Assembly: GCA_024734495.1 (NCBI GenBank)
Contig: JALMQS010000612.1
Location: 64,776 to 128,775, forward strand
Reading direction: 5' to 3'
Source of the DNA: Forficula auricularia
Taxonomy: Eukaryota > Arthropoda > Insecta > Dermaptera > Forficulidae
DNA length: 64,000 bases
Part shown: piece by piece, positions 54,786 to 64,000 of the stretch
How positions within the stretch are numbered: position 1 is the first letter of the stretch
Layout of the letters: each line of letters starts with the position of its first letter
Notes under the pieces: generated by a model
Seen by the model: the letters and a program-made list of their open reading frames with translations, nothing else
Databases searched by the model: none
Told to the model about the DNA's origin: nothing
Program-made: the position numbers and the translations under genes

Positions 54786-55262
54786 GGACCTGTAAAATAA
54801 TAAAACCTCTATAGTCTTATTTTTTACAATCCACCGTGGATCTGCTTTCATCAACATCCAATTGCACTTTTATTTTAATATTATTTTTAATTTAAAATTC
54901 TGATAAAAAGGTTGATTTTTATTTGAGAGCCGTTTTAAAATTAAAAAAAATACAAATATATATAGTATTCGCCCACTGTACCCCCCCCCGCTTGACCACA
55001 CCCCCAAAACCTCGCCCTACCTCCGGATCCCCCACGACTGCACCTCCGCCTCCTGCACCTGTTTTGATTCAACCATATGATTCATTTTTATTCATCCAAT
55101 TGTTAATAAATAAAACCTATCAAAATGTGTTGTTTTTTCAGAAAATTGAGACCTACTTATGCGAAATATATTTTTAAATAAATTCTTGATTATTTTTTAT
55201 TCTATTAAATAAATAAAGTTCTTTATAAAAACAATTATAAAACGTTTATTAATATTTCAACG

Positions 55263-55584
55263 CTGAGGTTGAACAAAATATGTTAAAAACCACAATCAAC
55301 TAATTTCTCCAAGGCTCTTTGAGAATAAAGGATTTGATCCGATTTTAAATAAGAAAAAATTTGAAAATATTCAATTCTGCCACTCAACTTTGTATTACTT
55401 GAAACATGTAAAATCTTTGCTAAGTTTCAGCTTTCTAGCTCTCAATTCAAAAAAAAAATATTTGTGAACCTCATTCACATAAGCTCATGTGGGAAGTGAA
55501 ACTTGTTTAGCCGTTATATTTAAAAATGACATCTATAGCTAAATAATTTATATATTGCCTAATTTTAAACAATTTTATTTGTCA
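55263..55584. other. No gene seen (322 bp)
   Basis: AT-rich sequence without recognised features. Confidence 0.35.
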
Positions 55585-55593
55585 TAAACAATT

Positions 55594-55878
55594 CTTCTTC
55601 TTCGAATGCCATACCCGAAACGGGTGTCGGCGCCTCTCCACATATACCTGTGCTGAGTGTGTTTAGTTGTTTTACACAGATATACGGGACCTACTTTTTA
55701 ACGCCGGTTCCGAACGGCTAATTTGGAGAGGTGACTAGGCAATTATACTCGGTAGGTTGCCATTACTTTCCAAGAGGAGGTGACTGCAAATATCTATCTG
55801 CCGAGACTCGGTCTCGAACCAGCGATCTTCGAGTCAGCGACCCAACACTCTAACCACTGACCCACAGTCACCTCTCGG
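55594..55878 (-). mobile_element. tRNA-derived SINE, family S2
   Basis: Minus strand: CCGAGAGGTGACTGTGGGTC, A-box region GTCAGTGGTTAGAGTGTTGG, B box GGTTCGAGACC, then a 200-bp body ending ACCCGTTTCGGGTATGGC and a (GAA)n tail. Flanked by TAAACAATT (55585-55593, 55879-55887). Confidence 0.88.
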
Positions 55879-55887
55879 TAAACAATT

Positions 55888-56820
55888 AGTGGGTTTTAAA
55901 ATGATAATTTCCTAATTTGAATCATTTTGATTAGTCATGAACTACATTAGTGGGTTTTAAAAAATTATTTTCCCTCTATCGAGTTTTATTGTAACAAACA
56001 AAAAAAATCAAACAGATACCTACATCGCTAACAGAAGTTCTACACTAAAAATTGTTAAATCGTTAAAATTTTGAAAAAATGTCTTTGACTCTTAAAAAAA
56101 CTTATACTTTTTCTTCTATTTTATTTATTCAAAATCAAATTAACTAATAATATTATATACATTTTGTCTCTTTTGACTAAATTACTAAAAAAAAAAATAT
56201 TTTAAATTAAAACAAAAAAAAAAAAAGATAATTCTATAGTTGACGACAATCGAGATACGCATTTTAAATTGAAACATTTTAAAATTACCCATCTCGGGGG
56301 TTAGAATTTTTTAAGCAGATCCGGGCGTCGTTTTTGAATGAATAAAAAAAAAAAAAAAAGTATTGTGGAAGAGGATTTGCTTAAATAGAAAAAATGGAAA
56401 TGAAAAATGTAAATTTTTCAAGAAAAAAAAAAATAATATAATAGAATGGAATGAGAAATGACAGACGGAGTGAAGAATATTAAAATGAAAAGAAAAAAAA
56501 GATAGAGATAGAGAAATTGCGGGGGAGGAGGAAAAAAAGGAAAACAACATAAAAGTTGAAGAAAGTTAGATAAAAATTTGGAAAACTATTTTCCAATATG
56601 CTTACAGCCAAATAACAGAGTTCTATTGAGGCAAAAGATTCTTCTTTTTTACTTCGTAACGGATTCTTCTATTTCTAAATTGACCATTGTTAAAACGGTC
56701 ACCGTCAACTTTTAAATTCTATAGTTAAAAATCCATGTACTTCTCTATCAGTTGGAGAGGGAGGGAAAATTTCTAGGCTTGTGGGAGGGCTTATAGAGTA
56801 CCTTATGGTCTTTAAATATA
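55888..56820. other. No gene seen (933 bp)
   Basis: AT-rich with A runs; minus-strand frames rich in F, S and L at 56311-56550 arise from purine-rich sequence. Confidence 0.4.
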
Positions 56821-57710
56821 CTAGGTGTGCCGGTTAATAATGTCCCTTTTTTCTAACAGATGGCATTTCGGTATTTTTCCACCAAACTCATCCAAATATT
56901 TTTTTGGTTTTATAGTGTTGGTAATCACCTTTCAAACGGCATATAACATGTCAACATTCGGTTCATTTGTGTATGAGATATTGGCTTGTAAACATGGCGG
57001 ATTTTGTGCCGAAAAAGAGCATTTGCAGGGATCTATTTTTTAATGAAGAAATCGGCTGCGGAAACGGCTCGTATTCTCGGGGAGTTTATGGGGACCATGT
57101 TCCATCTGAAAAATCTGCCAACGTTGGTTTGGACGGTTTCGAAGTGGTGATTTTGATGTGAACGACAAGGAGCGGCCTGGACAGCCGAAAAAGTTTGAGG
57201 ATGCTGACCTCGGAGGACTTGCTGGCAGAAGATCCGCGCCAATCGCAAGGAATGCGCTACAGACAACAATTGATCAATTTGAATCATGCATTGATCGAAA
57301 AACGGCCGCAATGGGCTCGAAGACATGGACGTGTCATTTTGCTCCACGACAACGCTTCGTCGAACACCGCCAAATCGACGAAAGAAACCATCAAAGCGCT
57401 CGAATGGGAGGCCCCACCCCACCCTACTCTCCAGATCCCGCTCCATCTGATTACCACCTCTTTAGGTCAATGGCACAGGGATTGGCTGACCAGCACTTCG
57501 CTAATTACGAAGAAGTGGAAAAATGGCTCGAATCTTGGCTCGCCTCGAAAGGGGAGAAATTCTACTGGGAGGGGATACAGAATTTGCCGGATCGTTGGTC
57601 AAAATGTGTAGAATCCGATGATACTTTGAATAAACCACTTTTGCCAGTTCTGAAAAAATTTGTGTTTTCCTCATGCCGAAAAAAGGACATTATTAACTCG
57701 GCACACCTAG
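56821..57710 (+). mobile_element. Mariner-like element, internally deleted
   Basis: Left end CTAGGTGTGCCGGTTAATAA and right-end complement CTAGGTGTGCCGAGTTAATA, with TA at 56819-56820 and 57711-57712. 890 bp. Related in end sequence to the mariner at 15388. Confidence 0.9.
57040..57640 (+). pseudogene. Mariner transposase (mauritiana-like), frameshifted
   Basis: N-terminal scraps MKKSAAETARILGEFMG and RPGQPKKFEDAD, then in another frame LLAEDPRQSQGMRYRQQLIN, LNHALIEKRPQWARRHGRVI and LLHDNASSNTAKST; a further frame change gives PPYSPDPAPSDYHLFRSMAQ and NLPDRWSKCVESDD. At least three frame changes, and the first catalytic aspartate region is deleted between RQSQGM and RYRQQ. Confidence 0.87.
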
Positions 57711-57835
57711 TATTTTCATTGCTTTCTCTTTTTGAAAAACCCGGTGTGCTTACATAGATACCCGTGGATATAAAGAGCCACCAAATTTAAAAGAAACACG
57801 CTAAACGTTGAATAAGCTGATTATAGAGTTAAATA

Positions 57836-58690
57836 TTAGGTCATTCAATAAGTCCGTAGGATGATACACAAATGGCGTTACTAGAATTTTACCAAATGAT
57901 TTTTATTTAGTACTAACCTTCAAACGTTACGTGTATAAATTTGAAAGCAATCTGACTATTGATTCGTGAGTTATAGCGTTTTGTGTGAAGCAACTTTTAT
58001 TATTGAAAAAAAAGTGAATTTCGAGTTTTAATAAAGCATTGCTTTTTGATGAAAAAAATAGAGTGGAAACCAAACAATGGCGAACTTGCTCCATTGAGAC
58101 AACATGGTAGAGAAGTGGATTGCTGAATTTAAACGTGGTCGTACTAGCACAAATGATGCAGAGCGCAGTGAACGCCCAAAAGAGGCTGTTATTCCAGAAA
58201 ACATAAAAAAATCCACAAATTGGTTATGAACGATCGCAAATTGAAGATGCAAGAGCTAGCTGACATTTTAAAGATATCAGATGGTAGTGTTTTTAACATT
58301 TTACACTGACATTTGGGTATGCGAAAGCTCTGTGCAAAGTGGGTACCGCGTGAGCTCACAGTCGACCAAAAACAACAACGAATCGATGCTTCAGAGGAGT
58401 GTTTGGCGCTGTTAAACGGTAATAAAATGGAATTCAATAGTCGATATGTGACAATGGATGAGACATGGCTTCACTATTACACACCAGAATCCAAAAGAAG
58501 TCCAATTATGAAATAATCGCTAAAACTGAGGCCTATTTTGACGAGAAAAAGAAAAGTGGTATCGAAAAGTTGGAAAATCGCTATACTCGTTGTATCGCCC
58601 TCAAAGGCAACTATGTTGAATAATAAAATCGAGTTTTGTCAAACTTTTGTTTTTTTCTTACTTATCCTACGGACTTATTGAAAGACCTGT
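57836..58690 (+). mobile_element. Mariner-like element (same family as 44802)
   Basis: Left end TTAGGTCATTCAATAAGTCC, right-end complement ACAGGTCTTTCAATAAGTCC, TA at 57834-57835 and 58691-58692. 855 bp; the two copies in the window share the same internal deletion, so they descend from one deleted source element. Confidence 0.9.
57978..58623 (+). pseudogene. Mariner transposase, broken
   Basis: MVEKWIAEFKRGRTSTNDAE (58105 on), then stops, NDRKLKMQELADILKISDGS, MRKLCAKWVPRELTVDQKQQ (58319), VTMDETWLHYYTPESK with the first catalytic aspartate, and directly the C-terminal scrap EKLENRYTRCIALKGNYVE ending 58623. The second and third aspartates are deleted as in the 44802 copy. Confidence 0.87.
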
Positions 58691-58699
58691 TAGAAGAAC

Positions 58700-59040
58700 C
58701 CATCTATAGCTTATGAGGCGGAGTCCAGGGCAGACACAACCGTTACAAAGCAGCTTCTCCGGATAACTGAGATGAGAGTTGTAAGAGTAATCCATTCGAA
58801 GACGCTGCATGATAAAATCCGGAGCGAACACTTTAAGGAAATAAGCGGTCTTCAGGACTTAGTCGATTGAGTTGATGTAAGAAGATGCTGGGCTGTCCAT
58901 GTAGACACAATGCAAGACGACCGTCCCCCGAAAATATTGGCAAAAAACCGTCTCGAGGTGGTCAGAACCCGTGGAAGACCAAAAAACGATGAAAACAGAG
59001 TTATGACCCTGATGACTGATTATAATATGTTGGAGAAACA
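58700..59040 (+). pseudogene. Second LINE family, C-terminal remnant
   Basis: Reads TKQLLRITEMRVVRVIHSKT, LHDKIRSEHFKEI, then after a stop RRCWAVHVDTMQDDRPPKI and RTRGRPKNDENRV. The pattern RITEMRVLR..., then R..W..H..RM..., then GRP is the tail of RTE/Jockey-type reverse-transcriptase ORFs, different from the 27045 family. Confidence 0.65.
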
Positions 59041-59044
59041 GGTG

Positions 59045-59200
59045 TTCTTTTTTTTTTTTTAATGATATTGATGTGAGAAGGAGATACACCAGAAGGTGGA
59101 TCCCTAAAGAGCCAGTATGGGCTGGCCCCTCCATCGTGAAAAGACCAGAGCAGAAGGAAAAGAAGCCGGGATCACGAGCCAATCTCAGAAACTTAGATAC
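59045..59200 (-). mobile_element. LINE 3' UTR scrap with poly(A), minus strand
   Basis: On the minus strand ACATCAATATCATTAAAAAA resembles the 3' end of the LINE at 60175-60205 (TATCAATATCATTATAAAAA). Coding part not recognisable. Confidence 0.4.
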
Positions 59201-59204
59201 AATT

Positions 59205-59408
59205 CAATATCCAATTTACTAAGGTTTTAGGGGCTTCGAGCAGTGGTAAATTCTCCGCGTGATAAATTCGGTTAAATTTATCTCCCACTTAATTTTTATT
59301 ACCAGACCCTATACTTACAGAAAAAATGTCTGGGTATAGCCGGGAATCGAACCCGAGACCTCCGGGTTGCCAGTCAGTTACTCTGACCATTACACCACGG
59401 AGGCGGAC
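59205..59408 (-). mobile_element. tRNA-derived SINE, family S3
   Basis: Minus strand: GCCTCCGTGGTGTAATGGTC (A-box region), B box GGGTTCGATTCCC, then ..CCCAGACATTTTTTC and a body with GTATAGGGTCTGG. No TSD seen. The head folds roughly like a tRNA but the sequence continues without a discriminator/terminator, so it is a SINE and not a tRNA gene. Confidence 0.7.
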
Positions 59409-59698
59409 TATACACCTATATAGAAGAAGAAGTCTATAGCGGCCCCTACACGATCATTCTGACTGTTGTAATAAATTGTCTAGTATTGACATTCCGATTG
59501 AGCGTGTGGGGTCGGACTGATGGACTGATGAACGAGATTGAAGGATTTCCAGGAATCCATCAATCAGAGCTTCAATTATGTAAAAAGGAGGGGAGATTGA
59601 CAGTCTGAATGTCACCTACCGTCATTCTTTTCATCAGTAGAGAACATAAGTATATGGTACAATTTGAAGAATTCAAATATTTAATGAATTTGATAATT

Positions 59699-60215
59699 AT
59701 GTGGAGAGGGGCCCCCAAGTATTCTCTTAATACCTTGGACGCAATTCAGAGACGAGCTATCAGACTGATAGGCGATCCTACATTAACTGACACTCTCGAC
59801 TCCCTAGCCCATCGTAGATCTGTCTCCGCCCTTTCCCTTTTTTATAGATATTACCATGGCTTCTCTTCTGACGAAATAAAATCGATAATCCCACCAAAGG
59901 CTTCATTTGCGCGAAATACACGATTTTCTAAAATTCAACACCCCTACGCGCTTAAACTGGATACTAATCGAACAAACGCATTCGCCAATTCATTTATCCC
60001 TATGACATCTAGAGACTGGAACTCTCGACCCCTAACCGTCTTTCCAGCAACTTATAACCTTCAATCTTTCAAGACCAGCATCCACAGATACCTTCGACTG
60101 CTACCCAATCACTGAATCTCCCCTTATCTTGACGTTAAAAGGACTACAGAGGTTGTACCTTCTAGGTGCAACTTCTTCTTGTATCAATATCATTATAAAA
60201 AAAAATGTATGGCAA
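59699..60215 (+). pseudogene. Jockey/CR1-like LINE 3' part (5'-truncated)
   Basis: Open from about 59699: WRGAPKYSLNTLDAIQRRAI, RLIGDPTLTDTLDSLAHRRS, SALSLFYRYYHGFSSDEIKS, then IPMTSRDWNSRPLTVFPATY and SFKTSIHRYLRLLPNH, stop at 60113; 3' UTR to a poly(A)-like run at 60198. Plus-strand relative of the copy at 34406-35063, with this region still open, so younger. Confidence 0.85.
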
Positions 60216-60545
60216 TATGATCATGAATAGTTAGATTTTCATTTTATTATTTGAAAATGGAATCAAATTTCATCAAACATTCAATAATAAATTTCTTGAA
60301 TTACTTGAATACATTGATAGTGTGAGGAGGACCTTATTAGTGTTTATATTATTATTTTAATAAACAGCCATGGAGGAACATTTAGATGAAGATATCATGT
60401 CAACCAATCTTGACCTTTCCAGCACAACTCCTCACAAACTCAAAAAAATCATCTTAAAACCATCAGCCGCATTGTAAAAACCAATTCAGTGTAATAAGTT
60501 TGTTTTTCTCTCTGATACCTATCTGTTATTTTATTATATCCATAT
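60216..60545. other. No gene seen (330 bp)
   Basis: AT-rich spacer. Confidence 0.35.
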
Positions 60546-60600
60546 TAAATTAGGTTGGAGTTGGTGGTGTTTTAAACACCACCAACTCCAACCTAATTTA
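60546..60600. repeat. Perfect palindrome, 27-bp arms, 1-base loop
   Basis: TAAATTAGGTTGGAGTTGGT and onward (60546-60572) is the exact complement of 60574-60600. Core reads GGTGGTGTTTTAAACACCACC. Confidence 0.95.
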
Positions 60601-61962
60601 ATTTTAACAATGTTTCACTATAAACCAACACCGCGTTCCCTAAATTTTATATCCATATTGTTTTAATATTGTATCCTGTATATGTTTATTTTTCTGTATT
60701 GGACATCTTGTCCGTAAAACTAGCTAAACAGCTAAATAAATGTATTAATTTGTTAATACTGGCTACCAGTTAAGTGAATGAATTTAATAAAACTCAAGCT
60801 TGAGTGGTTTGCCATAATAGAGTTTAGTCTTTTTGATTTTAAGTCGATTCTTCCACGTTTTCAGTAGAAGTTGTCATTAATAGTTAAAACAACAAAAATG
60901 GAATGCAATAAGGTTATTCCTCTAGTATTAGATAAGAATCGATGGTTATTTTTGATTTTAAGTCGATTCCTCCATGTCTTCACCAATGGTTATCAATAAT
61001 AACCGAAATGTTAAAAATCTATGTAAAAACCATTAAAACTGTCCGCCTATTGAGGTAACATTTTTTTATAGGTCGCCAAGTAACATATATAAAATTTATC
61101 TTTTATATTATAACGAAAGTATAATTATAATTTATTAAAGTTTAGGGGTGTCTGGCAGGGGGTAGCAACTGTCATAAGTGTCTGGCAATGGATGACGAGA
61201 TTTCTAAAGTTATCCCGAAGAAAATATAAAAAAATTGAGCTTTATACTTTAACGAATTTAAAGTACTATTTTATACACCTTTATTACCTGTTACCTGCCA
61301 AAGTAACCACAACCCAAACTCTATAGTCGCTGGTCGTTCTTACCTGTATAGGGGACATGCACAGAAAAACTTTCAGCTTTTATAAAATAACGAAGGTCTG
61401 GCCGTCGTGGGCTCTTGATCTATTATAGTGGGTTTTAAAATTAAAAAAAAAAAAACAATTAATAATGTAAACAAAATTTTTGTTATTTTTTGACGTGACA
61501 ACGTCTTATAATTCGATGAAGCCGGCTGCACGCTCGAAAAAACATGACTCATTTAAGGCTTGAAGTGCAAGCGAGAGCGCGGAACGAGCGACATAGATTG
61601 AGGCGGGCTTTTTAAAAGCTTACAGTTACAAAAATTTTAATGATGTTTCCAAATTTTAAATTTTAAATTTAAGATTTATGAACAATAATTTAATCACAGT
61701 TTATTCTTATAATAAATTATTCAAAATTATTACTTTTTTACAACAAATTACAATTAAATTTGCAAAAATAATTAAGTAACTAATTGAACAACAACTTTTA
61801 TTCAGTTTACTTGCTGAAAGAAATAATGTCAATACAAAATTTATTATTATAAAATAATAAAATCAAAAATTAAATTTTAACAGTCGAGTAGAAATTTAAA
61901 CAATAAATTTTATTCAAGTATTTTGTAAATTTAAAATGATTTTCTGAACGAAGAATTTTATG
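60601..61962. other. No gene recognised (1.36 kb)
   Basis: GATTTTAAGTCGATTC occurs twice (60835 and 60955) with similar flanks, a diverged 120-bp direct repeat. GACGTGACAACGTC at 61491 echoes the hairpin at 61963-62110, so an element may span 61491-62110. Confidence 0.4.
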
Positions 61963-62110
61963 AAAAAATCGGTTGTCTGTAAAGTCGGTTTACTGACGAT
62001 AGTTGAACGTGACAACGTCATAAGAAAATACTGATGGAATAGTATTTTCTTATGACGTTGTCACGTTCAACTATCGTCAGTAAACCGACTTTACAGACAA
62101 CCGATTTTTT
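61963..62110. repeat. Perfect hairpin, 70-bp arms, 8-base loop
   Basis: 61963-62032 and 62041-62110 are exact complements (AAAAAATCGGTTGTCTG... with TTGAACGTGACAACGTCAT). Loop GATGGAAT. No mismatches seen. Confidence 0.95.
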
Positions 62111-62215
62111 TAATATCTTAATTATTAAGATATCACTATTTGCAGAAAATCTAAGTCTTTTATGATAAAAAAAACAATCGTTTAGATATAATAAGAGGTT
62201 TTACTATTAGTAAAT

Positions 62216-62398
62216 GGGGGGTCAGATAGGCTAGGCGGTAGCGTGACAGCGAGCTAACCAGGGGACCCGGGTTCGAATCCGCCTCGAGGCATCCAGCTAA
62301 AATCTGACCCCCGGGGGTAGAGACAAATTTTGAAAAAAATATAACTAGTATCGTAATTAGGCTTACGGCTAGAAAGGCCGAAAAGCCAAAAAAAAATA
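62216..62398 (+). mobile_element. tRNA-derived SINE, family S1
   Basis: GGTCAGATAGGCTAGGCGGT (A-box region), B box GGTTCGAATCC at 62271-62281, GCATCCAGCTAAAATCTGAC pairing with the head (GGGTCAGAT/ATCTGACCC), tail GCTAGAAAGGCCGAAAAGCC and poly(A). Nearly identical to 62543-62732. Confidence 0.9.
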
Positions 62399-63136
62399 AC
62401 TAAAATTTGTTTACATTTTTTTCAATTATGTTTTATTTTTAATTGTTTTTTTAATTTTAAACCCCACTAATAGGTTATACCAAATATTAATATATTATAT
62501 TAAAATTAGGAATTTTTTGTTTGTTTTTAATTAACAGGTGTCGGGGGGGTCAGATAGGCTAGGCGGTAGCGTGACAGCGAGCTAACCAGGGGACCCGGGT
62601 TCGAATCCGGCTCGAGGCATCCAGCTAAAATCTGACCCCGGGGGTAGAGACAAATTTTAAAAATATATAACTAGTATCGTAATTAGGCTTATGGCTAGAA
62701 GGGCCGAAAAGCCAAAAAAAAAAAAAAAAAAAAATTAACAGGTGTCTAAATCATAACAAAACAGGTGTGTTTACAAATGAAGTGGTTGAAGTGGCTTTTT
62801 TTCATATAACTTGGAAACAAATCTTATTTAATTTTATGTTTTTATTTTAGATCCTATACGATTATTTTTTTTTATTATTATTTTCCTATTAATTTTTTTA
62901 TAATGTTTATCAATATGAACGAATGTGGGCAAATTGGTGCACGAGTTAACAAATATACGCATAATATGTAGACCATTAGAAAGCTAGAAATGCAAAAATT
63001 GGGTGCAAGGTGGGGTGGATGTGGGAGGTGCAGTTGTGGGGGATACGGTGGTGGGAGGCGCTGTTGGGGTGGGGTGGGGCGGAGTAGGGGTACAGTGGTG
63101 GGGGATAGGTGTGTGGTTTCGGGGGGTCAGGGGTTA
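62399..63136 (+). mobile_element. Helitron, GTAC-ended family, both ends missing
   Basis: Begins mid-element at TAAAATTTGTTTACATTTTT and stops at GGGGTTACCGTG, just before the 3' hairpin. Contains the complete middle part (AATTAACAGGTGTC, TATGAACGAATGTGGGC, G-rich 63000-63130) and an inserted SINE. SINE sequence lies on both broken edges. Confidence 0.8.
62543..62732 (+). mobile_element. tRNA-derived SINE, family S1, with 14-bp duplication
   Basis: Inserted in the Helitron with AATTAACAGGTGTC on both sides (62529-62542, 62733-62746). Same head, B box (62600-62610) and tail as the other S1 copies, plus a poly(A) of about 20. Confidence 0.93.
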
Positions 63137-63168
63137 CCGTGCTAGAAAGGCCGAAAAGCCATAAAAAA
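63137..63168 (+). mobile_element. SINE S1 tail only
   Basis: CTAGAAAGGCCGAAAAGCC followed by an A-rich run is the last 30 bases of S1, joined directly to the broken Helitron. Confidence 0.7.
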
Positions 63169-63940
63169 AATAATCTATTAGTTAACAGGATATTTATTTG
63201 ATATTAAGAGATATCTAATAGAATAAAATAGATCACTCAAGTATATAATATATTTGGATTAAATACCTAAAAATTTGGTCATATTTGGAATGATTTCGAT
63301 ATATCTTGATTATTAATCAAATATCTTTGGAATAAATAAGAGCTTATTAAAAATGCTCAACTCTATCAATATATTTATTACAAAGAAATTGTTTTTTCAG
63401 TGTACGTGATTAAGTCAGAAAAGGGTTTATATATTATGAATTAAAACAAATCTGCCCCATTTTAAATTTTAAGTGGACGCTATCGCAATGTCATTTAGAT
63501 ATTTCAAGTAAGCATAAGTATTTGAAAATTTTCAACAAACAAAACAATCCGATTCCGAAATAGCAATTCCTCTTATACAGAAGCAAACTCTCTCGGTTCC
63601 AGAACTCATACAAAACAGATCAATGTTATGGGAACTAGTACACTGGGGTGAATTTCACGAGTCCATGTCCGAGTGGCTGTAAGCAGCCAGGGGTGGCCAA
63701 AAGCAATCTCTCTATTGAGCTCACTCTATACCCTTCAAAACTGTAAAGGTTCCAAATAAGAGCGTTTTAGTTTAATTACATATCGATCGTTTCATAAAAT
63801 AAATGTATTCAAATAAATTCCAAGTCGGAATTATTTTTTTTTCGTATAGCTAAGAAAAACAATTTAAAATATTTACGATATCAACATCGTTCTTGATGTA
63901 TGTATATTAACTAATTAATTTATAACTAAATTATAAAATA
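63169..63940. other. No gene seen (772 bp)
   Basis: AT-rich, no recognised feature. Confidence 0.4.
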
Positions 63941-64000
63941 GTAGCTGCAAGGCACGCCCTCTGGAGCCCCAACCCTCGAACCGCACCCTCACCCCCACTC
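63941..64000 (-). mobile_element. Helitron 3' end, CTAG family, continues past the window
   Basis: Minus strand ends CGTGCCTTGCAGCTAC at 63941 followed by TATTT; the C/G-rich part before it (complement of GCACCCTCACCCCCACTC) is typical of the family. The last base of CTAG is changed to C. Confidence 0.65.

Larger units (their letters stand above)
53790..54866 (+). mobile_element. Penelope-like element with inverted ends, 13-bp target duplication
   Basis: Flanked by CTTTTATTTTAAT (53777-53789, 54867-54879). The right end (54791-54866, ..CCACCGTGGATCTGCTTTC..CAATTGCA) is repeated inverted near the left end (53828-53905), about 76 bp. Contains a GIY-YIG endonuclease remnant at right and a hammerhead motif on the minus strand at left. 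1077 bp, so most of the reverse transcriptase is lost. Confidence 0.85.
53727..55262 (-). mobile_element. Helitron, GTAC-ended family, minus strand, split by a Penelope-like element
   Basis: 3' end on the minus strand at 53727: hairpin CCGAGCATCACTCGG, GCCTCCAG, GTAC then T. Interior matches copy A at 2670-2936. C-rich part at 54978-55060. The PLE insertion lies at 53790-54866. The 5' end is approximate. Confidence 0.75.

Noticed and set aside
59320..59408. Possible tRNA gene on the minus strand (A and B boxes)
   Set aside because: The arms do not form a full cloverleaf with a plausible acceptor stem, and the sequence runs on into a SINE-like body.
62216..62300. Possible tRNA gene
   Set aside because: Three copies with poly(A) tails and target duplications show that it is a SINE.

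Overview
This window is AT-rich, intron-bearing-type eukaryotic DNA with no recognisable host gene, and almost everything that can be identified is transposable-element sequence. The element mix (several mariner lineages, hAT, PIF/Harbinger-like, Helitrons, Penelope-like retroelements with hammerhead ribozymes, RTE-like and Jockey-like LINEs, tRNA-derived SINEs, gypsy-type solo LTRs) points to an arthropod, most likely an insect with a large, repeat-bloated genome; species cannot be told from the sequence. There is one 17-base assembly gap (50408-50424). All coding remnants are broken by internal deletions, frameshifts or 5' truncation; I see no intact autonomous element.

Layout. 1-1720: terminal-inverted-repeat (TIR) element and a deleted mariner. 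2310-11840: Helitrons (two arranged end to end at 2936/2937; an exact Helitron-into-Helitron insertion at 10366-11352), degraded mariners, TIR elements and an 89-bp satellite array. 12366-17466: a nest, PIF/Harbinger-like element holding a hAT-like element, two copies of a palindromic GTCGGTT-ended repeat (called P here) and a mariner. 17941-22773: Penelope-like (PLE) palindromes carrying hammerhead ribozymes, inside and beside a 4-kb TIR element that also holds a SINE and a P copy. 23268-26344: P copy split by a mariner, a 66-bp-arm hairpin, and a complete Helitron. 27045-31556: RTE-like LINE fragments, a PLE reverse-transcriptase remnant, and a hAT element that split a LINE and was itself invaded by a tandem-array element. 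32252-37610: mariner-like element, LINE 3' ends, Helitron, solo LTR, PLE palindrome. 37665-42690: related tandem arrays (unit about 118 bp, each unit with a poly-C tract) with a shared head and tail sequence. 43079-47330: a large inverted duplication centred on a mariner. 47335-50104: LINE split by a solo LTR, then a Helitron. 50425-52860: the least repeat-like part, with no recognised gene. 52860-55262: LINE piece, Tc1-like element, and a Helitron invaded by a PLE with a GIY-YIG endonuclease remnant. 55594-60215: SINEs, two mariners, LINE ends. 60546-64000: perfect palindromes, SINEs and Helitrons.

Nesting order can be read from exact target-site duplications (TSDs) in many cases, so the window is a good stratigraphic record. 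The most interesting biology is (i) a family of hammerhead-type motifs, several on both arms of near-zero-spacer palindromes, tied to Penelope-like ends; (ii) Helitron-related elements in which one internal unit has expanded into arrays; and (iii) complex inverted duplications that look like template switching.
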